Shown here: in pieces, positions 40,978 to 49,815 of the stretch
Position numbering within the stretch: the first letter of the stretch is position 1
How the letters are laid out: each line of letters opens with the position of its first letter
Source of the DNA: Streptomyces olivoverticillatus
GTDB lineage: Bacteria; Actinomycetota; Actinomycetes; Streptomycetales; Streptomycetaceae
DNA length: 64,000 nt
Direction of reading: 5' to 3'
Assembly: GCF_014203555.1 (NCBI RefSeq)
Contig: NZ_JACHJH010000001.1
Coordinates: forward strand, 479,914-543,913
Translations under genes and position numbers: made by a program
Notes under the pieces: generated by a model
Seen by the model: only the letters and a program-made list of their open reading frames with translations
Databases searched by the model: none
What the model was told of the DNA's origin: nothing

Positions 40978-42132
40978 ATGGCTACCCACACGTACGCGTC
41001 TCCGAGCGACGAGGCGATCCACGCCGCGCTCGCGACGGTGATCGACCCCGAGATCCAGCGCCCCATCACCGAACTGGGAATGGTCAAATCGGTCGACATC
41101 GCGGCGGACGGTGCGGTCGCCGTGGCGGTCTATCTGACGGTCTCCGGCTGCCCCATGCGGGAGACGATCACCAACAACGTGCGCAAGGCCGTCGAGGGCG
41201 TCGAGGGCGTCACCTCCGTCGCCGTCGAACTGGACGTGATGAGCGACGAGCAGCGCCGCGAGCTCGCGGCCTCGCTGCGCGGCGGCCAGGCCGAGCGCGA
41301 GGTGCCGTTCGCCAAGCCCGGCTCGCTGACCCGCGTCTACGCGGTGGCCTCCGGCAAGGGCGGCGTCGGCAAGTCCTCGGTGACGGTCAACCTGGCGGCG
41401 GCGATGGCCGCCGACGGCCTGAAGGTCGGCGTCGTGGACGCGGACATCTACGGCCACTCGGTGCCGCGCATGCTCGGCGCGGACGGCAAGCCCACCCAGG
41501 TCGAGAACATGATCATGCCGCCGTCGGCCAACGGCGTGAAGGTCATCTCGATCGGCATGTTCACCCCGGGCAACGCGCCCGTGGTCTGGCGCGGCCCCAT
41601 GCTGCACCGGGCGCTGCAGCAGTTCCTCGCGGACGTCTACTGGGGCGACCTCGACGTGCTGCTGCTCGACCTGCCGCCGGGCACCGGCGACATCGCGATC
41701 TCCGTCGCCCAGCTGGTGCCGAACGCGGAGATCCTGGTGGTGACGACGCCCCAGCAGGCCGCCGCCGAGGTCGCCGAGCGCGCCGGGTCGATCGCCGTGC
41801 AGACCCACCAGAAGATCGTCGGCGTCGTGGAGAACATGTCCGGGCTGCCGTGCCCGCACTGCGACGAGATGGTCGACGTCTTCGGCACGGGCGGCGGCCA
41901 GAGCGTCGCCGACGGGCTGACCCGCACCACGGGCGCCAACGTCCCGGTGCTCGGCGCGATCCCGATCGACGTCCGGCTGCGCGAGGGCGGCGACGAGGGC
42001 AAGCCGGTGGTCCTGACCGACCCCGACTCCCCCGCGGGCAGCGCCCTGCGGGCCATCGCGGGCAAGCTGGGCGGCCGGCAGCGCGGCCTGTCCGGCATGT
42101 CGCTGGGCATCACCCCGCGCAACAAGTTCTGA
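40978..42132 (+). CDS. mrp: Mrp/NBP35-family P-loop ATPase, Fe-S cluster carrier
   Basis: 384 aa. N-terminal MIP18/DUF59 domain (HAALATVIDPEIQRPITELG, VSGCPMRET), then the deviant Walker A ASGKGGVGKSS, DADIYGHSVPRMLG, LLDLPPGTGD, and the conserved cluster-binding CPHC in GLPCPHCDEMVDVFG. Mrp/ApbC proteins bind and transfer [4Fe-4S] clusters using ATP. Leaderless start. A perfect 17-bp terminator hairpin follows. Family length matches. Confidence 0.94.
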   Translation: MATHTYASPSDEAIHAALATVIDPEIQRPITELGMVKSVDIAADGAVAVAVYLTVSGCPMRETITNNVRKAVEGVEGVTSVAVELDVMSDEQRRELAASLRGGQAEREVPFAKPGSLTRVYAVASGKGGVGKSSVTVNLAAAMAADGLKVGVVDADIYGHSVPRMLGADGKPTQVENMIMPPSANGVKVISIGMFTPGNAPVVWRGPMLHRALQQFLADVYWGDLDVLLLDLPPGTGDIAISVAQLVPNAEILVVTTPQQAAAEVAERAGSIAVQTHQKIVGVVENMSGLPCPHCDEMVDVFGTGGGQSVADGLTRTTGANVPVLGAIPIDVRLREGGDEGKPVVLTDPDSPAGSALRAIAGKLGGRQRGLSGMSLGITPRNKF

Positions 42133-42147
42133 TTCCGCCGAGGCGGC

Positions 42148-42183
42148 AGTAAGGGGCGCTCTCCAGGGAGAGCGCCCCTTACT
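42148..42183. terminator. Bidirectional hairpin terminator
   Basis: A 17-bp perfect stem (AGTAAGGGGCGCTCTCC and complement) with a 2-nt loop between convergent genes. Confidence 0.85.
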
Positions 42184-42209
42184 CGTATGTCCTCGGCGCC
42201 GTGCGCGCC

Positions 42210-42902
42210 TCAGCGCTCGTACGACGTGATGTCCTTGATCACCGAGAAGCCCATGCCGTAGGCGCTCATCCCCCGGCCGTACGCACCCACATGGACGCCG
42301 CCCTCGGCGGAGCCGGCGAGGACCCAGCCGTACTCGGACTCGCGGTAGCGGAAGTCCGTCGGCACGCCGCCGACCGGCAGCGACAGCGTCGACCACGGCT
42401 CCTCGTCCAAGCGGTCGGCGAGCTCCCAGGCCAGAGCCGTCTGCTGGTCCAGCCAGTCCTGCCGCAGGGCGCGCTCCATCTGGAAGGGCCAGGTGCAGGC
42501 CAGCAGCCCGGACCCGGCGAGCCAGGCGGCCGAGGAGACCGAGGTGGCCTCCAGCACGCCCGTGCCGTCCGCACTGCGCCGCACCGGGAGGGCGGCGACG
42601 GTGACGACGACCGCGAAGCGCTGTGTGGCCGTGTCGTGCACGACCCGGCCCATGCGCAGCTGGGGCTCCACGCCGTGGCCCGTCGAGCCGTGCTCGACCG
42701 TACCGTCGGCGGCGGCGCCCACCTGCATCAGCCAGCGCCGCCCGGTGTACGCCTCGTCCAGGCCGTACCACGGGAACGAAGCCAGCAGATAGCCGTCGAC
42801 CGACCGCCGCGCACCGAGTCCGCCCTGTGGCACCCCTGCCTCCACGGCGGACCCGTCGGACGAGCCGACCCCTTGCGACCCGGCCCGGCTAGTCGTCTCC
42901 AT
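42210..42902 (-). CDS. Conserved hypothetical protein
   Basis: 230 aa from ATG 42902, GAGGAGG about 10 nt upstream; a longer frame starts at 42998 without a ribosome site. Ser/Gly-rich N-terminus, then a soluble alpha/beta domain: DGYLLASFPWYGLDE, GRVVHDTATQRFAVVVTVAA, LACTWPFQMERALRQDWLDQ and the C-terminal GMSAYGMGFSVIKDITSYER. I recognise no domain. Similar proteins are annotated next to tatB/mrp in Streptomyces as far as I recall. No signal peptide. Confidence 0.65.
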   Translation of the reverse strand: METTSRAGSQGVGSSDGSAVEAGVPQGGLGARRSVDGYLLASFPWYGLDEAYTGRRWLMQVGAAADGTVEHGSTGHGVEPQLRMGRVVHDTATQRFAVVVTVAALPVRRSADGTGVLEATSVSSAAWLAGSGLLACTWPFQMERALRQDWLDQQTALAWELADRLDEEPWSTLSLPVGGVPTDFRYRESEYGWVLAGSAEGGVHVGAYGRGMSAYGMGFSVIKDITSYER

Positions 42903-43020
42903 CGGCGTGGCGCCTCCTCGTAGCCCTGTCGTCCTGGGCGCGCCCACCCCCCTGGGTGACTGCACCCCAAACAAAGGGAGGATAGCCACCCCCGTCAATG
43001 GGGCCCGGCATCCGCGCGGC

Positions 43021-43449
43021 TCAGGTGGCGTCGGCGTCGTAGGGCGGACGCTCGCCCGGCCGGAGCCCCTCCTGCTTCTTGAGCAGGTCCGGGGTGCCCG
43101 GGGAGGCGGGCTGTGCCGGGTCGGGGGTGCGGCCGTGCACGGCGTCCGTCACGTCCGTCATCTCCGCCTTGAAGTCGAAGCCGTTGCGGATCTCCTTCAG
43201 GCCGAGCTCGTCCTTGTCCAGCACGTGCTTGCGGACGAAGGCCTTCGGGTTCAGGTCCTCGAATTCGAAGTCCTTGAACTCGGGGCCGAGCTCGGAGCGG
43301 ATGTCCTCCTTGGCGTTGTCGGAGAACTGGCGGATCTTGCGCAGCGTGCTCGACACGTCCTGGATGAGCTTCGGCAGCTTGTCGGGGCCGAAGATGAGCA
43401 CCGCGAGGACGACGAGCGAGACGAGCTCGAGGGGTCCTATGTCCAGCAC
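43021..43449 (-). CDS. tatB: Twin-arginine translocase subunit TatB
   Basis: 142 aa from GTG 43449, AAGGAG 9 nt upstream. N-terminal span and hinge IGPLELVSLVVLAVLIFGPD, then the amphipathic helix KLPKLIQDVSSTLRKI and a long polar tail. The Glu after the first Gly-Pro and the FGPDKLP hinge are typical of TatB rather than TatA. Acts with TatC in exporting folded proteins. Directly downstream of the sigma factor/anti-sigma/HtrA set, as in mycobacteria. The 161-nt gap before it may hold its own promoter. Confidence 0.92.
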   Translation of the reverse strand: MLDIGPLELVSLVVLAVLIFGPDKLPKLIQDVSSTLRKIRQFSDNAKEDIRSELGPEFKDFEFEDLNPKAFVRKHVLDKDELGLKEIRNGFDFKAEMTDVTDAVHGRTPDPAQPASPGTPDLLKKQEGLRPGERPPYDADAT

Positions 43450-43610
43450 GTTGCACAGCTCCTTGAGACGTCAGTGGCCCCGGTCAATGGCCGTCTATCA
43501 CGGTACCTGGCCGTACGGGCGGCGTGGGAGACACCTGGGCCAACATCAGGCCAAGGGTGTCCGTCGTCACCTTCGCGGACACCCCCGCCGACGGCCCTCG
43601 GCGGGGGCCG

Positions 43611-45263
43611 TCAGCCGGCGTTCGCCGAGCCCAGGACCAGGCGTACGTCCCGCTCCTTGCCGTCGCGCTCGACGGTCAGGGCGAGGGGATCGCCCGGCCG
43701 GTGACTGCGAATCTTGACGATAAGCTCCGGGCCGCTGTGCACGGCAGCGCCGTCCACTTTTTTGATCACGTCGCCGGGGCGGATGCCCGCCTTCTCGCCC
43801 GGACCGCCCGGGGAGACGGCGGGGTCGCCGGAGTTCTCGGACTTCACCCGTGCGCCGTCGCCCGAGTAGCCCATGTCGAGCGCGACACCAATCACCGGAT
43901 GGGTGGCGCGGCCGGTGTTGATCAGCTCCTCGGCGACGCGCTTGGCCTGGTTGACCGGTATGGCGAAGCCCAGGCCGATGCTGCCGCCCTGGGCGCCGGA
44001 GCCGGAGGCGCCGGCGGAGCGGATGGCGCTGTTGATGCCGATGACCCGGCACTCGGAGTCCATCAGGGGCCCGCCGGAGTTGCCGGGGTTGATCGGGGCG
44101 TCGGTCTGCAGGGCGTCCACGTAGCTGACGTCGCTGCCGTCCTCCTTCTGCCCGCCCGCGGTGATCGGGCGCTCCTTGGCGCTGATGATGCCCGTGGTGA
44201 CCGTGCCCGCCAGGTCGAAGGGGGCGCCGATGGCGACGACGGAGTCGCCGACGCGGACGGAGTCGGAGTTGCCGAGGGAGAGCGGGGTGAGCCCCGAGAC
44301 CCCGCTGACCTTGATGACGGCCAGGTCGTAGCCGCCGTCGCGGCCCACGACGGTGGCCTTGGCCGTCTGGCCGCCGTTGAACGTCACCGATATGGACCCG
44401 TTCGAGCCCGCCGGCTGGACGACGTGGTTGTTGGTCAGGATGTGGCCCTGCTTGTCGAGCACGAAGCCGGTGCCCGTGCCCTGCTCGCTGCTGCCGCGGA
44501 CGTGGATCGTGACCACGCCGGGCAGCGCCCGGGCGGCGATCCCGGCGATGCTGCCGGGATCGCGGTCCGTCTTGCCGGCGGCGGACTGCGGCAGCGTCAG
44601 GTGGCGGCCACCGCCGCCGCCGTCGCGCTCGAGGTAGGCCCCGATCCCGCCGCCGATTCCGCCCGCGACCAACGCCAGCACGACGGCTCCGGCGAGGATC
44701 CTGCCGCGCCCGGGCCCCGGCCTGGCGGCAGGGGCCGCTGCGGCCTGCGTAGATGCGGCCCAGGGGTCGTACTGCCAGGGCCCCTGCGGAGCGGGGGCCT
44801 GGCAGTCCGCGAGGGCGTGCGGCAGGGCGGTGCCCTGCGCGGGGGTGGGCTGGGGCTGGGGCTGGGCGTACGGGTGCGCCTCGGGCTGCGGCTGGGGCGG
44901 CAGCTGCTGCGCGGGAACGTACGGCTGGGGGTACGGGTGCGGGTCCGGCGGCGGGACCGGCTGGGACTGCTGAGGCTGCTGCTGCGGGACCGGCTGGGGG
45001 TACGGGTGCGGCTCCGGCTGGGGAGCCGCCGGTATCCGGGCGTCGGGCGGCAGGTGTGTGCCCTGCGGGGGCGTCACCGCGGGCCGCAGGACGGGCGGAG
45101 CCGGCGCCCAGGGGCCCGGACGGCCGTAGGGAGGGGTGCCGTACGGATCAGGGGCGTGCAGAGGCGTCCGGGCACCGCTGCCGGGGGCGGGAGCCGCCCC
45201 GCCGTCCTGCCCGGCGGCGTCCGCCGCCTCCGGCTCCGAAGCCCGCGACGTGCCCTCGTCCAT
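43611..45263 (-). CDS. Membrane-anchored HtrA/DegP-type serine protease with PDZ domain
   Basis: 550 aa from ATG 45263 (GGGGAGAGGG just upstream). Residues 1-185: Pro/Gln/Tyr-rich cytoplasmic tail with repeats like PHPYPQP; one span at about 188-210; trypsin-like domain with His280 (LTNNHVV), Asp313 (YDLAVIK), Ser396 (NPGNSGGPL); PDZ domain near 455-545 (IGVALDMGYSG, KAGIRPGDVIKKVDG). Exported quality-control protease, part of the envelope-stress set with the sigma and anti-sigma genes. No gap-spanning overlap; an 89-nt gap upstream allows a separate promoter. Confidence 0.92.
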   Translation of the reverse strand: MDEGTSRASEPEAADAAGQDGGAAPAPGSGARTPLHAPDPYGTPPYGRPGPWAPAPPVLRPAVTPPQGTHLPPDARIPAAPQPEPHPYPQPVPQQQPQQSQPVPPPDPHPYPQPYVPAQQLPPQPQPEAHPYAQPQPQPTPAQGTALPHALADCQAPAPQGPWQYDPWAASTQAAAAPAARPGPGRGRILAGAVVLALVAGGIGGGIGAYLERDGGGGGRHLTLPQSAAGKTDRDPGSIAGIAARALPGVVTIHVRGSSEQGTGTGFVLDKQGHILTNNHVVQPAGSNGSISVTFNGGQTAKATVVGRDGGYDLAVIKVSGVSGLTPLSLGNSDSVRVGDSVVAIGAPFDLAGTVTTGIISAKERPITAGGQKEDGSDVSYVDALQTDAPINPGNSGGPLMDSECRVIGINSAIRSAGASGSGAQGGSIGLGFAIPVNQAKRVAEELINTGRATHPVIGVALDMGYSGDGARVKSENSGDPAVSPGGPGEKAGIRPGDVIKKVDGAAVHSGPELIVKIRSHRPGDPLALTVERDGKERDVRLVLGSANAG

Positions 45264-45352
45264 CCCTCTCCCCACCCGCTCAGTCCGGGGGCGCGCAGCC
45301 CAAGGGGTGCGCGCCCACCAGGGATTCAACCAGGTCCCTCCGACAGGAGGGC

Positions 45353-46114
45353 TCAGTGGGAGGCGGTCGCCCGCTGCTGCGCCGCCTCGGGCTGCGCCGG
45401 GGCGGCCGGTGCGAAGGAGCGGGCGGTGCGCAGCAGCGGCGGGAGCACCGGTGCGTCGGAGGGGCGCAGCAGGGCCGCGGCGAGGAACGGCGTCGCCGCC
45501 GGGGCGGCGAGCGACCGTGCGGGGCCGCGCTGCTCGGCACGGGCCTGGCCCGGGGTCATCGCCAGCGATGTGGTGGCCGTGCCGGCATCGCCGCCCCGGG
45601 CCTGGGCGACCTCCCCGGGCGACCCCAGCGGCTGGGCCCCGACCAGGGCGAAGGCCGCCAGCGAGACGGCTCCGGCGGCCGCGAAGGCGAAGCGGCGCCC
45701 GCGCACGGAGCCGCGCTCGGCCTCGTGGATGCGAAAGCCCCGCTCACGCGGCTGCGGACCGACGGCCGGGAGAAGGACGAAGGTCTCGGCGGCGCCGCCT
45801 CTTCCCCGGCCTTCGGCATCGTCCTCCCCGTCGCCGGCAGGGGGGCCGAACCGTCCGCCGCCCTCGCCCGTGCCCCCGCCGGGCAGGCCTTGCAGCCGGG
45901 CGAGCAGGGAATCGGACAGCGGCGGCGGTGCCGCCTGCGCGAACGCGTTCTTGAGCCGACGCTGCGCATCGGCTTCGGCTTTGCATTTCCAGCAGGTGGC
46001 GAGGTGCGCCAGCACCCGCTCCCGCGAATCGTGTCCCAACTCCCCGTCGACCAGGGCCGCGAGGCGGTCGCCGAGGTGGTGCTCGGCGGGGGACTGACCG
46101 CCTGAACCGGTCAC
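45353..46114 (-). CDS. Zinc-finger anti-sigma factor, membrane-anchored
   Basis: 253 aa. GTG 46114 overlaps the sigma gene's TGA (GTGA), so the pair is translationally coupled. Residues about 12-60 form a ZAS domain with His37-x3-Cys41-x2-Cys44 (HLATCWKC). A Gly-rich linker leads to one membrane span at about 141-160 ([20 protein letters not shown]), and roughly 90 Ala/Pro-rich residues outside. Presumably holds the sigma factor inactive until an envelope or redox signal. The M. tuberculosis counterpart RseA is, to my knowledge, soluble, so the anchor is a difference. Confidence 0.85.
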   Translation of the reverse strand: MTGSGGQSPAEHHLGDRLAALVDGELGHDSRERVLAHLATCWKCKAEADAQRRLKNAFAQAAPPPLSDSLLARLQGLPGGGTGEGGGRFGPPAGDGEDDAEGRGRGGAAETFVLLPAVGPQPRERGFRIHEAERGSVRGRRFAFAAAGAVSLAAFALVGAQPLGSPGEVAQARGGDAGTATTSLAMTPGQARAEQRGPARSLAAPAATPFLAAALLRPSDAPVLPPLLRTARSFAPAAPAQPEAAQQRATASH

Positions 46115-46887
46115 GCGATCCCTACCTCCCCACCCAATGCAACGCCGGGGGCCACTCCCGCCACGGCGCGCTGTTCGGCCCGGGCGGCGGGCGAGCGGTG
46201 CTGGAGCGCCTTGCGCAGGTGCGAGCGGCCGCGGTGGATGCGGCTGCGCACGGTGCCGAGCTTGACGCCCAGGGTCGCGGCGATCTCCTCGTAGGACAGC
46301 CCCTCGATGTCGCACAGCACCACGGCCGCGCGGAACTCCGGGGCGAGGGTGTCGAGCGCCTGCTGGACGTCCGCGTCGAAGTGCGTGTCGTTGAAGTGCT
46401 GCTGGGGGGAGGGCTCACGGCTGGGGAGCCGCTCGGCGGCGTCCTCGCCCAGGGCGTCGAAGCGGATGCGCTGCCGGCGCCGGACCATGTCCAGGAAGAG
46501 GTTGGTGGTGATGCGGTGCAGCCAGCCCTCGAACGTGCCCGGGGTGTACGTGGACAGCGAGCGGAAGACCCGGACGAAGACCTCCTGGGTGAGGTCCTCG
46601 GCGTCGTGCTGGTTGCCGGTGAGGCGGTAGGCGAGGCGATAGACCCGTGCGCTGTGCGTGCTGACGATCTCCTCCCAGGTGGGAGGCGTCCACGCCGACG
46701 GATCCGCATCGGTGGCGAAAGTCGCGGTGGTTGCGGAGCTGGTGGCGTGGGAACTGTCAGCGGTGTAGGTCACGGATTTCGGCTCGGCAGCGGACCTGAG
46801 GAAGCGCCTGAGCACACCTCGGCGGTCGCCACCCGCAGCCGCACCTCCCCTGTCGGCTCTGGTGGTGTCCAGTGGAGCCCCTACCAT
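46111..46887 (-). CDS. sigE: ECF RNA polymerase sigma factor (mycobacterial SigE type)
   Basis: 258 aa from ATG 46887, GAGGTGG 4 nt upstream; the frame stays open to 47016. Region 2: [57 protein letters not shown]. Region 4: [40 protein letters not shown]. The order sigma, anti-sigma, HtrA, TatB, with an O-methyltransferase divergent, is that of M. tuberculosis sigE-rseA-htrA-tatB with Rv1220c. This is not S. coelicolor SigE (a different ECF group). Expected to direct envelope-stress genes. Confidence 0.93.
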   Translation of the reverse strand: MVGAPLDTTRADRGGAAAGGDRRGVLRRFLRSAAEPKSVTYTADSSHATSSATTATFATDADPSAWTPPTWEEIVSTHSARVYRLAYRLTGNQHDAEDLTQEVFVRVFRSLSTYTPGTFEGWLHRITTNLFLDMVRRRQRIRFDALGEDAAERLPSREPSPQQHFNDTHFDADVQQALDTLAPEFRAAVVLCDIEGLSYEEIAATLGVKLGTVRSRIHRGRSHLRKALQHRSPAARAEQRAVAGVAPGVALGGEVGIA

Positions 46888-47093
46888 ATCCACCTCGCCC
46901 GTTAGCTCCGGATAAGCATTTTTGACCCGCTTTTTGGTCTTGGGTCGCCGCATGCCGCCCCGGCACCGGAACACCGGCCTCCGCAAGGCTTTGCGCGCCC
47001 CTCCCGCCCTTTTCAACGCCCGGTCCCATCTGCGGGTTCCCGCGGGCAGCGGATACAGTCACGGTTGCGTCACTACGGGGACAGGAGAGGGCC

Positions 47094-47738
47094 ATTACCG
47101 GCAACCGGTGGACGAACTGGGCGTTCGCCGATGCGTACGGCGTCGAGAATGCCCACGATGCTGCTTTGGGCTGGGCCCGTGACCGGGCCGTCGAGGCAGG
47201 TCTTTGCTCGGTGTCGTCCGGCACCGGCGCCGCCCTGCGCATGCTCGCCGCCGCCGTGGACGCCAAGGCCGTCGCCGAGATCGGCACCGGCACCGGCGTC
47301 TCCGGCATCCATCTCCTGCACGGCATGCGCCCCGACGGCGTGCTGACGACCGTGGACAGCGACCCCGAGTGCCAGCAGTTCGCCCGGCAGGCGTTCCGCG
47401 CCGCGGGCTTCGCGGGCAACCGGGCGCGCTTCATCCCCGGCCGCGCGCTGGAAGTGCTCCCGCGCCTCGCCGACGGCGGGTACGACCTGGTGTTCTGCGA
47501 CGGCGACCGGCTGGAGTACCTGGACTACCTAGCCGAATCGTTGCGCCTGCTGCGCCCGGGCGGCCTGGTCTGCTTCGAGGGCGTCTTCGCCGACGGCCGT
47601 ACCGTCGACTCCGCCCAGCAGCCCGCCGAGGTGCAGCGGCTGCGCGAACTGCTGCGGGCGGTGCGGGAGTCCACCGTCCTGGTGCCCTCGCTCCTGCCGG
47701 TGGGCGACGGCCTGCTGTGCGCCGTCACCCGCGGCTGA
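47094..47738 (+). CDS. SAM-dependent O-methyltransferase, probable AUU start
   Basis: 214 aa if started at ATT 47094. Conserved sequence (ITGNRWTNWAFADA) begins there, GGAG lies 7 nt upstream inside GGACAGGAGAGGGCC, and no ATG, GTG or TTG is in frame before TTG 47166, which would cut off conserved residues. Core: class I methyltransferase of the COMT-like (Methyltransf_3) family with AdoMet motif VAEIGTGTGVSGI, acidic VDSDPE, metal/catalytic FCDGDRLEYLDYL and LLRPGGLVCFEGV. Methylates hydroxyl groups of a small molecule, unknown. Divergent from the sigE gene. Confidence 0.88.
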   Translation: MTGNRWTNWAFADAYGVENAHDAALGWARDRAVEAGLCSVSSGTGAALRMLAAAVDAKAVAEIGTGTGVSGIHLLHGMRPDGVLTTVDSDPECQQFARQAFRAAGFAGNRARFIPGRALEVLPRLADGGYDLVFCDGDRLEYLDYLAESLRLLRPGGLVCFEGVFADGRTVDSAQQPAEVQRLRELLRAVRESTVLVPSLLPVGDGLLCAVTRG

Positions 47739-47800
47739 CCCCGGAACCGGACGGGCCCCCAAAGGCCCCCAAAGGCTCCCCGAAATCGCTCCGGACAGGC

Positions 47801-47842
47801 CACTGCCCCGGACCGGGCGGACCGCCGGCTGCCGGGGCAGTG
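47801..47842. terminator. Hairpin terminator between convergent genes
   Basis: CACTGCCCCGG and CCGGGGCAGTG form an 11-bp stem around a 20-nt GC-rich interior that can pair further; a weak A-run follows (AAAATT on +). Confidence 0.6.
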
Positions 47843-47867
47843 CGAAAATTGTGGGCCGCGCCGTGCG

Positions 47868-48035
47868 TCAGCCGACGACCTTCTTCAGGGCCTCACCGAG
47901 TTCCTCGGCTTCCTGCGGTGTGAGCTCGACGACGAGACGACCGCCGCCCTCGAGCGGAACCCGCATGACGATGCCCCGCCCCTCCTTGGTCACCTCGAGC
48001 GGGCCATCGCCCGTCCGCGGCTTCATGGCCGCCAT
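47868..48035 (-). CDS. DUF3117 small protein
   Basis: 55 aa from ATG 48035, AGGAAGGGGA upstream; the longer frame to 48092 is not conserved. Sequence AAMKPRTGDGPLEVTKEGRG, IVMRVPLEGGGRLVVELTP, then a helix QEAEELGEALKKVV. This family is nearly universal in actinobacteria (Rv1211-like) and lies close to tag and sigE genes. Two strands plus a helix; function unknown to me. Confidence 0.9.
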   Translation of the reverse strand: MAAMKPRTGDGPLEVTKEGRGIVMRVPLEGGGRLVVELTPQEAEELGEALKKVVG

Positions 48036-48382
48036 GCTCGTTCCCCTTCCTGAAACCAGCTCATCGTCAGCCGACCGACCCTTGATGGGCACGCTTCACC
48101 GGCATCGAACACATTGCTTCCAGGCCATTATCCCGCATCGCACGACCCAATGACCAACATCGGTCTGCATCCCTTCGGCAACGCGCGCCCGCAAAACCAC
48201 CCAATTCGGCGATCACGGTGTACCGGGACACCCCCCTCGGGCGGGTGAGGGGCCCGGATTATTTGACGCAGGTCACATATCGGCTCCGGTTGATCTCCGG
48301 CATGCTGAGCGCTGACCTCCCCCATGGCCTCAACGGCATGGGGGTGCCCCCAGCCACAGCCGACCGAGGGAGGGACCGCACC
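48036..48382. promoter_or_regulatory. Intergenic region with divergent promoters and a leader hairpin
   Basis: 347 nt without a gene. TTGACG lies at about 48263-48268, upstream of the hydratase gene. A hairpin CCCCCATG-N10-CATGGGGG (48319-48344) lies 39 nt before the ATG, in the probable leader. Nothing else recognised. Confidence 0.4.
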
Positions 48383-49183
48383 ATGGCCGACACCGTGCTG
48401 TACGAGGTGTCCGACGGGCTCGCGACGATCACGCTCAATCGTCCCGACGCCATGAACGCGCTGAACACGGAGGCCAAGGCCGCCCTGCGCGACACCCTGC
48501 TCCAGGCCGCCGCGGACCCGGCCGTCCGGGCCGTGCTGCTCACCGCCACCGGGCGCGCCTTCTGCGTGGGACAGGATCTCAAGGAGCACGTCGCCTCGCT
48601 GGCGGCCGACCACGAGAACGGCACCCGGACGACCATGGACACCGTCCGGGACCACTACAACCCCATCGTCACCGCGATCACGCAGATGCCGAAGCCGGTC
48701 GTCGCCGGGGTCAACGGCGTAGCGGCGGGCGCCGGGGCGGGCTTCGCCTTCGCGGCGGACTACCGCGTCGTCGCGGACACGGCCGCCTTCAACACCTCCT
48801 TCGCCGGGGTCGCGCTCACCGCCGACTCGGGCGTTTCGTGGACCCTCCCCCGCCTCGTCGGCCGCGGCCGCGCCACCGACCTGCTGCTCTTCCCGCGCAA
48901 CGTCGAGGCGCAGGAGGCGTACGAGCTCGGGCTCGCCGACAAGGTCGTGCCGGCGGCGGAGCTGGCCGCGGAGGCCGCCGCGGTGGCCCGGCGCCTGGCG
49001 TCCGGTCCGACGGCCGCCTATGCGGCGATCAAGGAGTCGCTGGACTACGCAGCCGGGCACTCGCTGGCCCAGGCGCTGGTGAAGGAGGAGGAGCTGCAGG
49101 CCCGCGCGGGCGCGTCGGAGGACCACGACATCGCCGTCGCGGCCTTCCTCAACAAGGAGAAGCCGCGGTACGTGGGCCGCTGA
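48383..49183 (+). CDS. Enoyl-CoA hydratase/isomerase family protein
   Basis: 266 aa from ATG 48383; GAGGGAGGGA about 8 nt upstream. Crotonase fold: VSDGLATITLNRPDAMNALN, oxyanion-hole strands AFCVGQDLKEH and VNGVAAGAGAGFAFAADYRV, and the LTADSGVSWTLPRLVG region where PaaG-like enzymes carry the catalytic acidic residue. C-terminal trimerisation helices. Resembles PaaG/phenylacetate-type or short-chain hydratases; no other paa genes are near, so the substrate is open. Confidence 0.87.
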   Translation: MADTVLYEVSDGLATITLNRPDAMNALNTEAKAALRDTLLQAAADPAVRAVLLTATGRAFCVGQDLKEHVASLAADHENGTRTTMDTVRDHYNPIVTAITQMPKPVVAGVNGVAAGAGAGFAFAADYRVVADTAAFNTSFAGVALTADSGVSWTLPRLVGRGRATDLLLFPRNVEAQEAYELGLADKVVPAAELAAEAAAVARRLASGPTAAYAAIKESLDYAAGHSLAQALVKEEELQARAGASEDHDIAVAAFLNKEKPRYVGR

Positions 49184-49188
49184 GCGCC

Positions 49189-49815
49189 TCAGTCGCCGGA
49201 CGGGCCGCCTGCCGCCCGCCCGGCGATCGAGGGGCGCACATGGCAGCCCGCCACGTGGTCGTCGACCAGCCCGCAGGACTGCATCAGGGCGTAGGCCGTC
49301 GTCGGGCCGACGAAGCGGAAGCCCCGCTTCTTGAGGTCCTTCGACAGGGCCGTCGACTCCGGCGTGACCGCCGGAACGTCCGAGGGCGCCCGCGGCGCAC
49401 TCCGCGGGGCGGGGGCATAGGACCACACCAGCTCGTCGAGCTCCCCGGGAGCCAGCTCCGCGGCCACCCGGGCGTTGCCGATCGCCGCCGCGATCTTCGC
49501 GCGGTTGCGGATGATGCCCGGATCCGCCAGCAGCCGCTCCGCGTCCGCCTCCGTGAACGCGGCCACCTTCTCGATGGAGAAGTCCGCGAACGCCGCACGG
49601 AACCCCTCGCGGCGGCGCAGGATCGTCAGCCACGACAGGCCGGACTGGAAGCCTTCCAGGCATATCCGCTCGTACAACGCGTCGTCACCGTGGACCGGAC
49701 GGCCCCACTCGGTGTCGTGGTAGATGCGGTAGTCCTCATTGGCCTCGGCCTCCAGGCCGGGCCAGGGGCAGCGCGGCAGCCCGTCCGGCGCGGCGATCAC
49801 CTGCTTCGCGCTCAT
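49189..49815 (-). CDS. DNA-3-methyladenine glycosylase I (Tag)
   Basis: 208 aa. Starts with the family zinc-binding and base-pocket region GLPRCPWPGLEAEANEDYRI, then YHDTEWGRPVHGDDALYERI, CLEGFQSGLSWLTILRRREG and the late zinc ligands DDHVAGCHVRP. Removes 3-methyladenine from alkylated DNA. Its ATG overlaps the DivIVA-like gene's stop (ATGA). An Ala/Pro-rich insert (APAPRSAPRAPSDVPAVTPE) enlarges the middle compared with E. coli Tag. Same neighbour order as mycobacterial Rv1209-tagA. Confidence 0.94.
   Translation of the reverse strand: MSAKQVIAAPDGLPRCPWPGLEAEANEDYRIYHDTEWGRPVHGDDALYERICLEGFQSGLSWLTILRRREGFRAAFADFSIEKVAAFTEADAERLLADPGIIRNRAKIAAAIGNARVAAELAPGELDELVWSYAPAPRSAPRAPSDVPAVTPESTALSKDLKKRGFRFVGPTTAYALMQSCGLVDDHVAGCHVRPSIAGRAAGGPSGD

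Noticed and set aside
40636..42771. 711-codon minus-strand frame opposite mrp
   Set aside because: Shadow of mrp and neighbours; no recognisable motif.
43524..46097. 857-codon frame opposite htrA and the anti-sigma gene
   Set aside because: Crosses two well-supported genes; composition Arg/Gly-rich; no domain or ribosome site.
47166..47738. TTG 47166 as the O-methyltransferase start
   Set aside because: Would cut 24 residues that look conserved and has no ribosome site; ATT 47094 is better placed.
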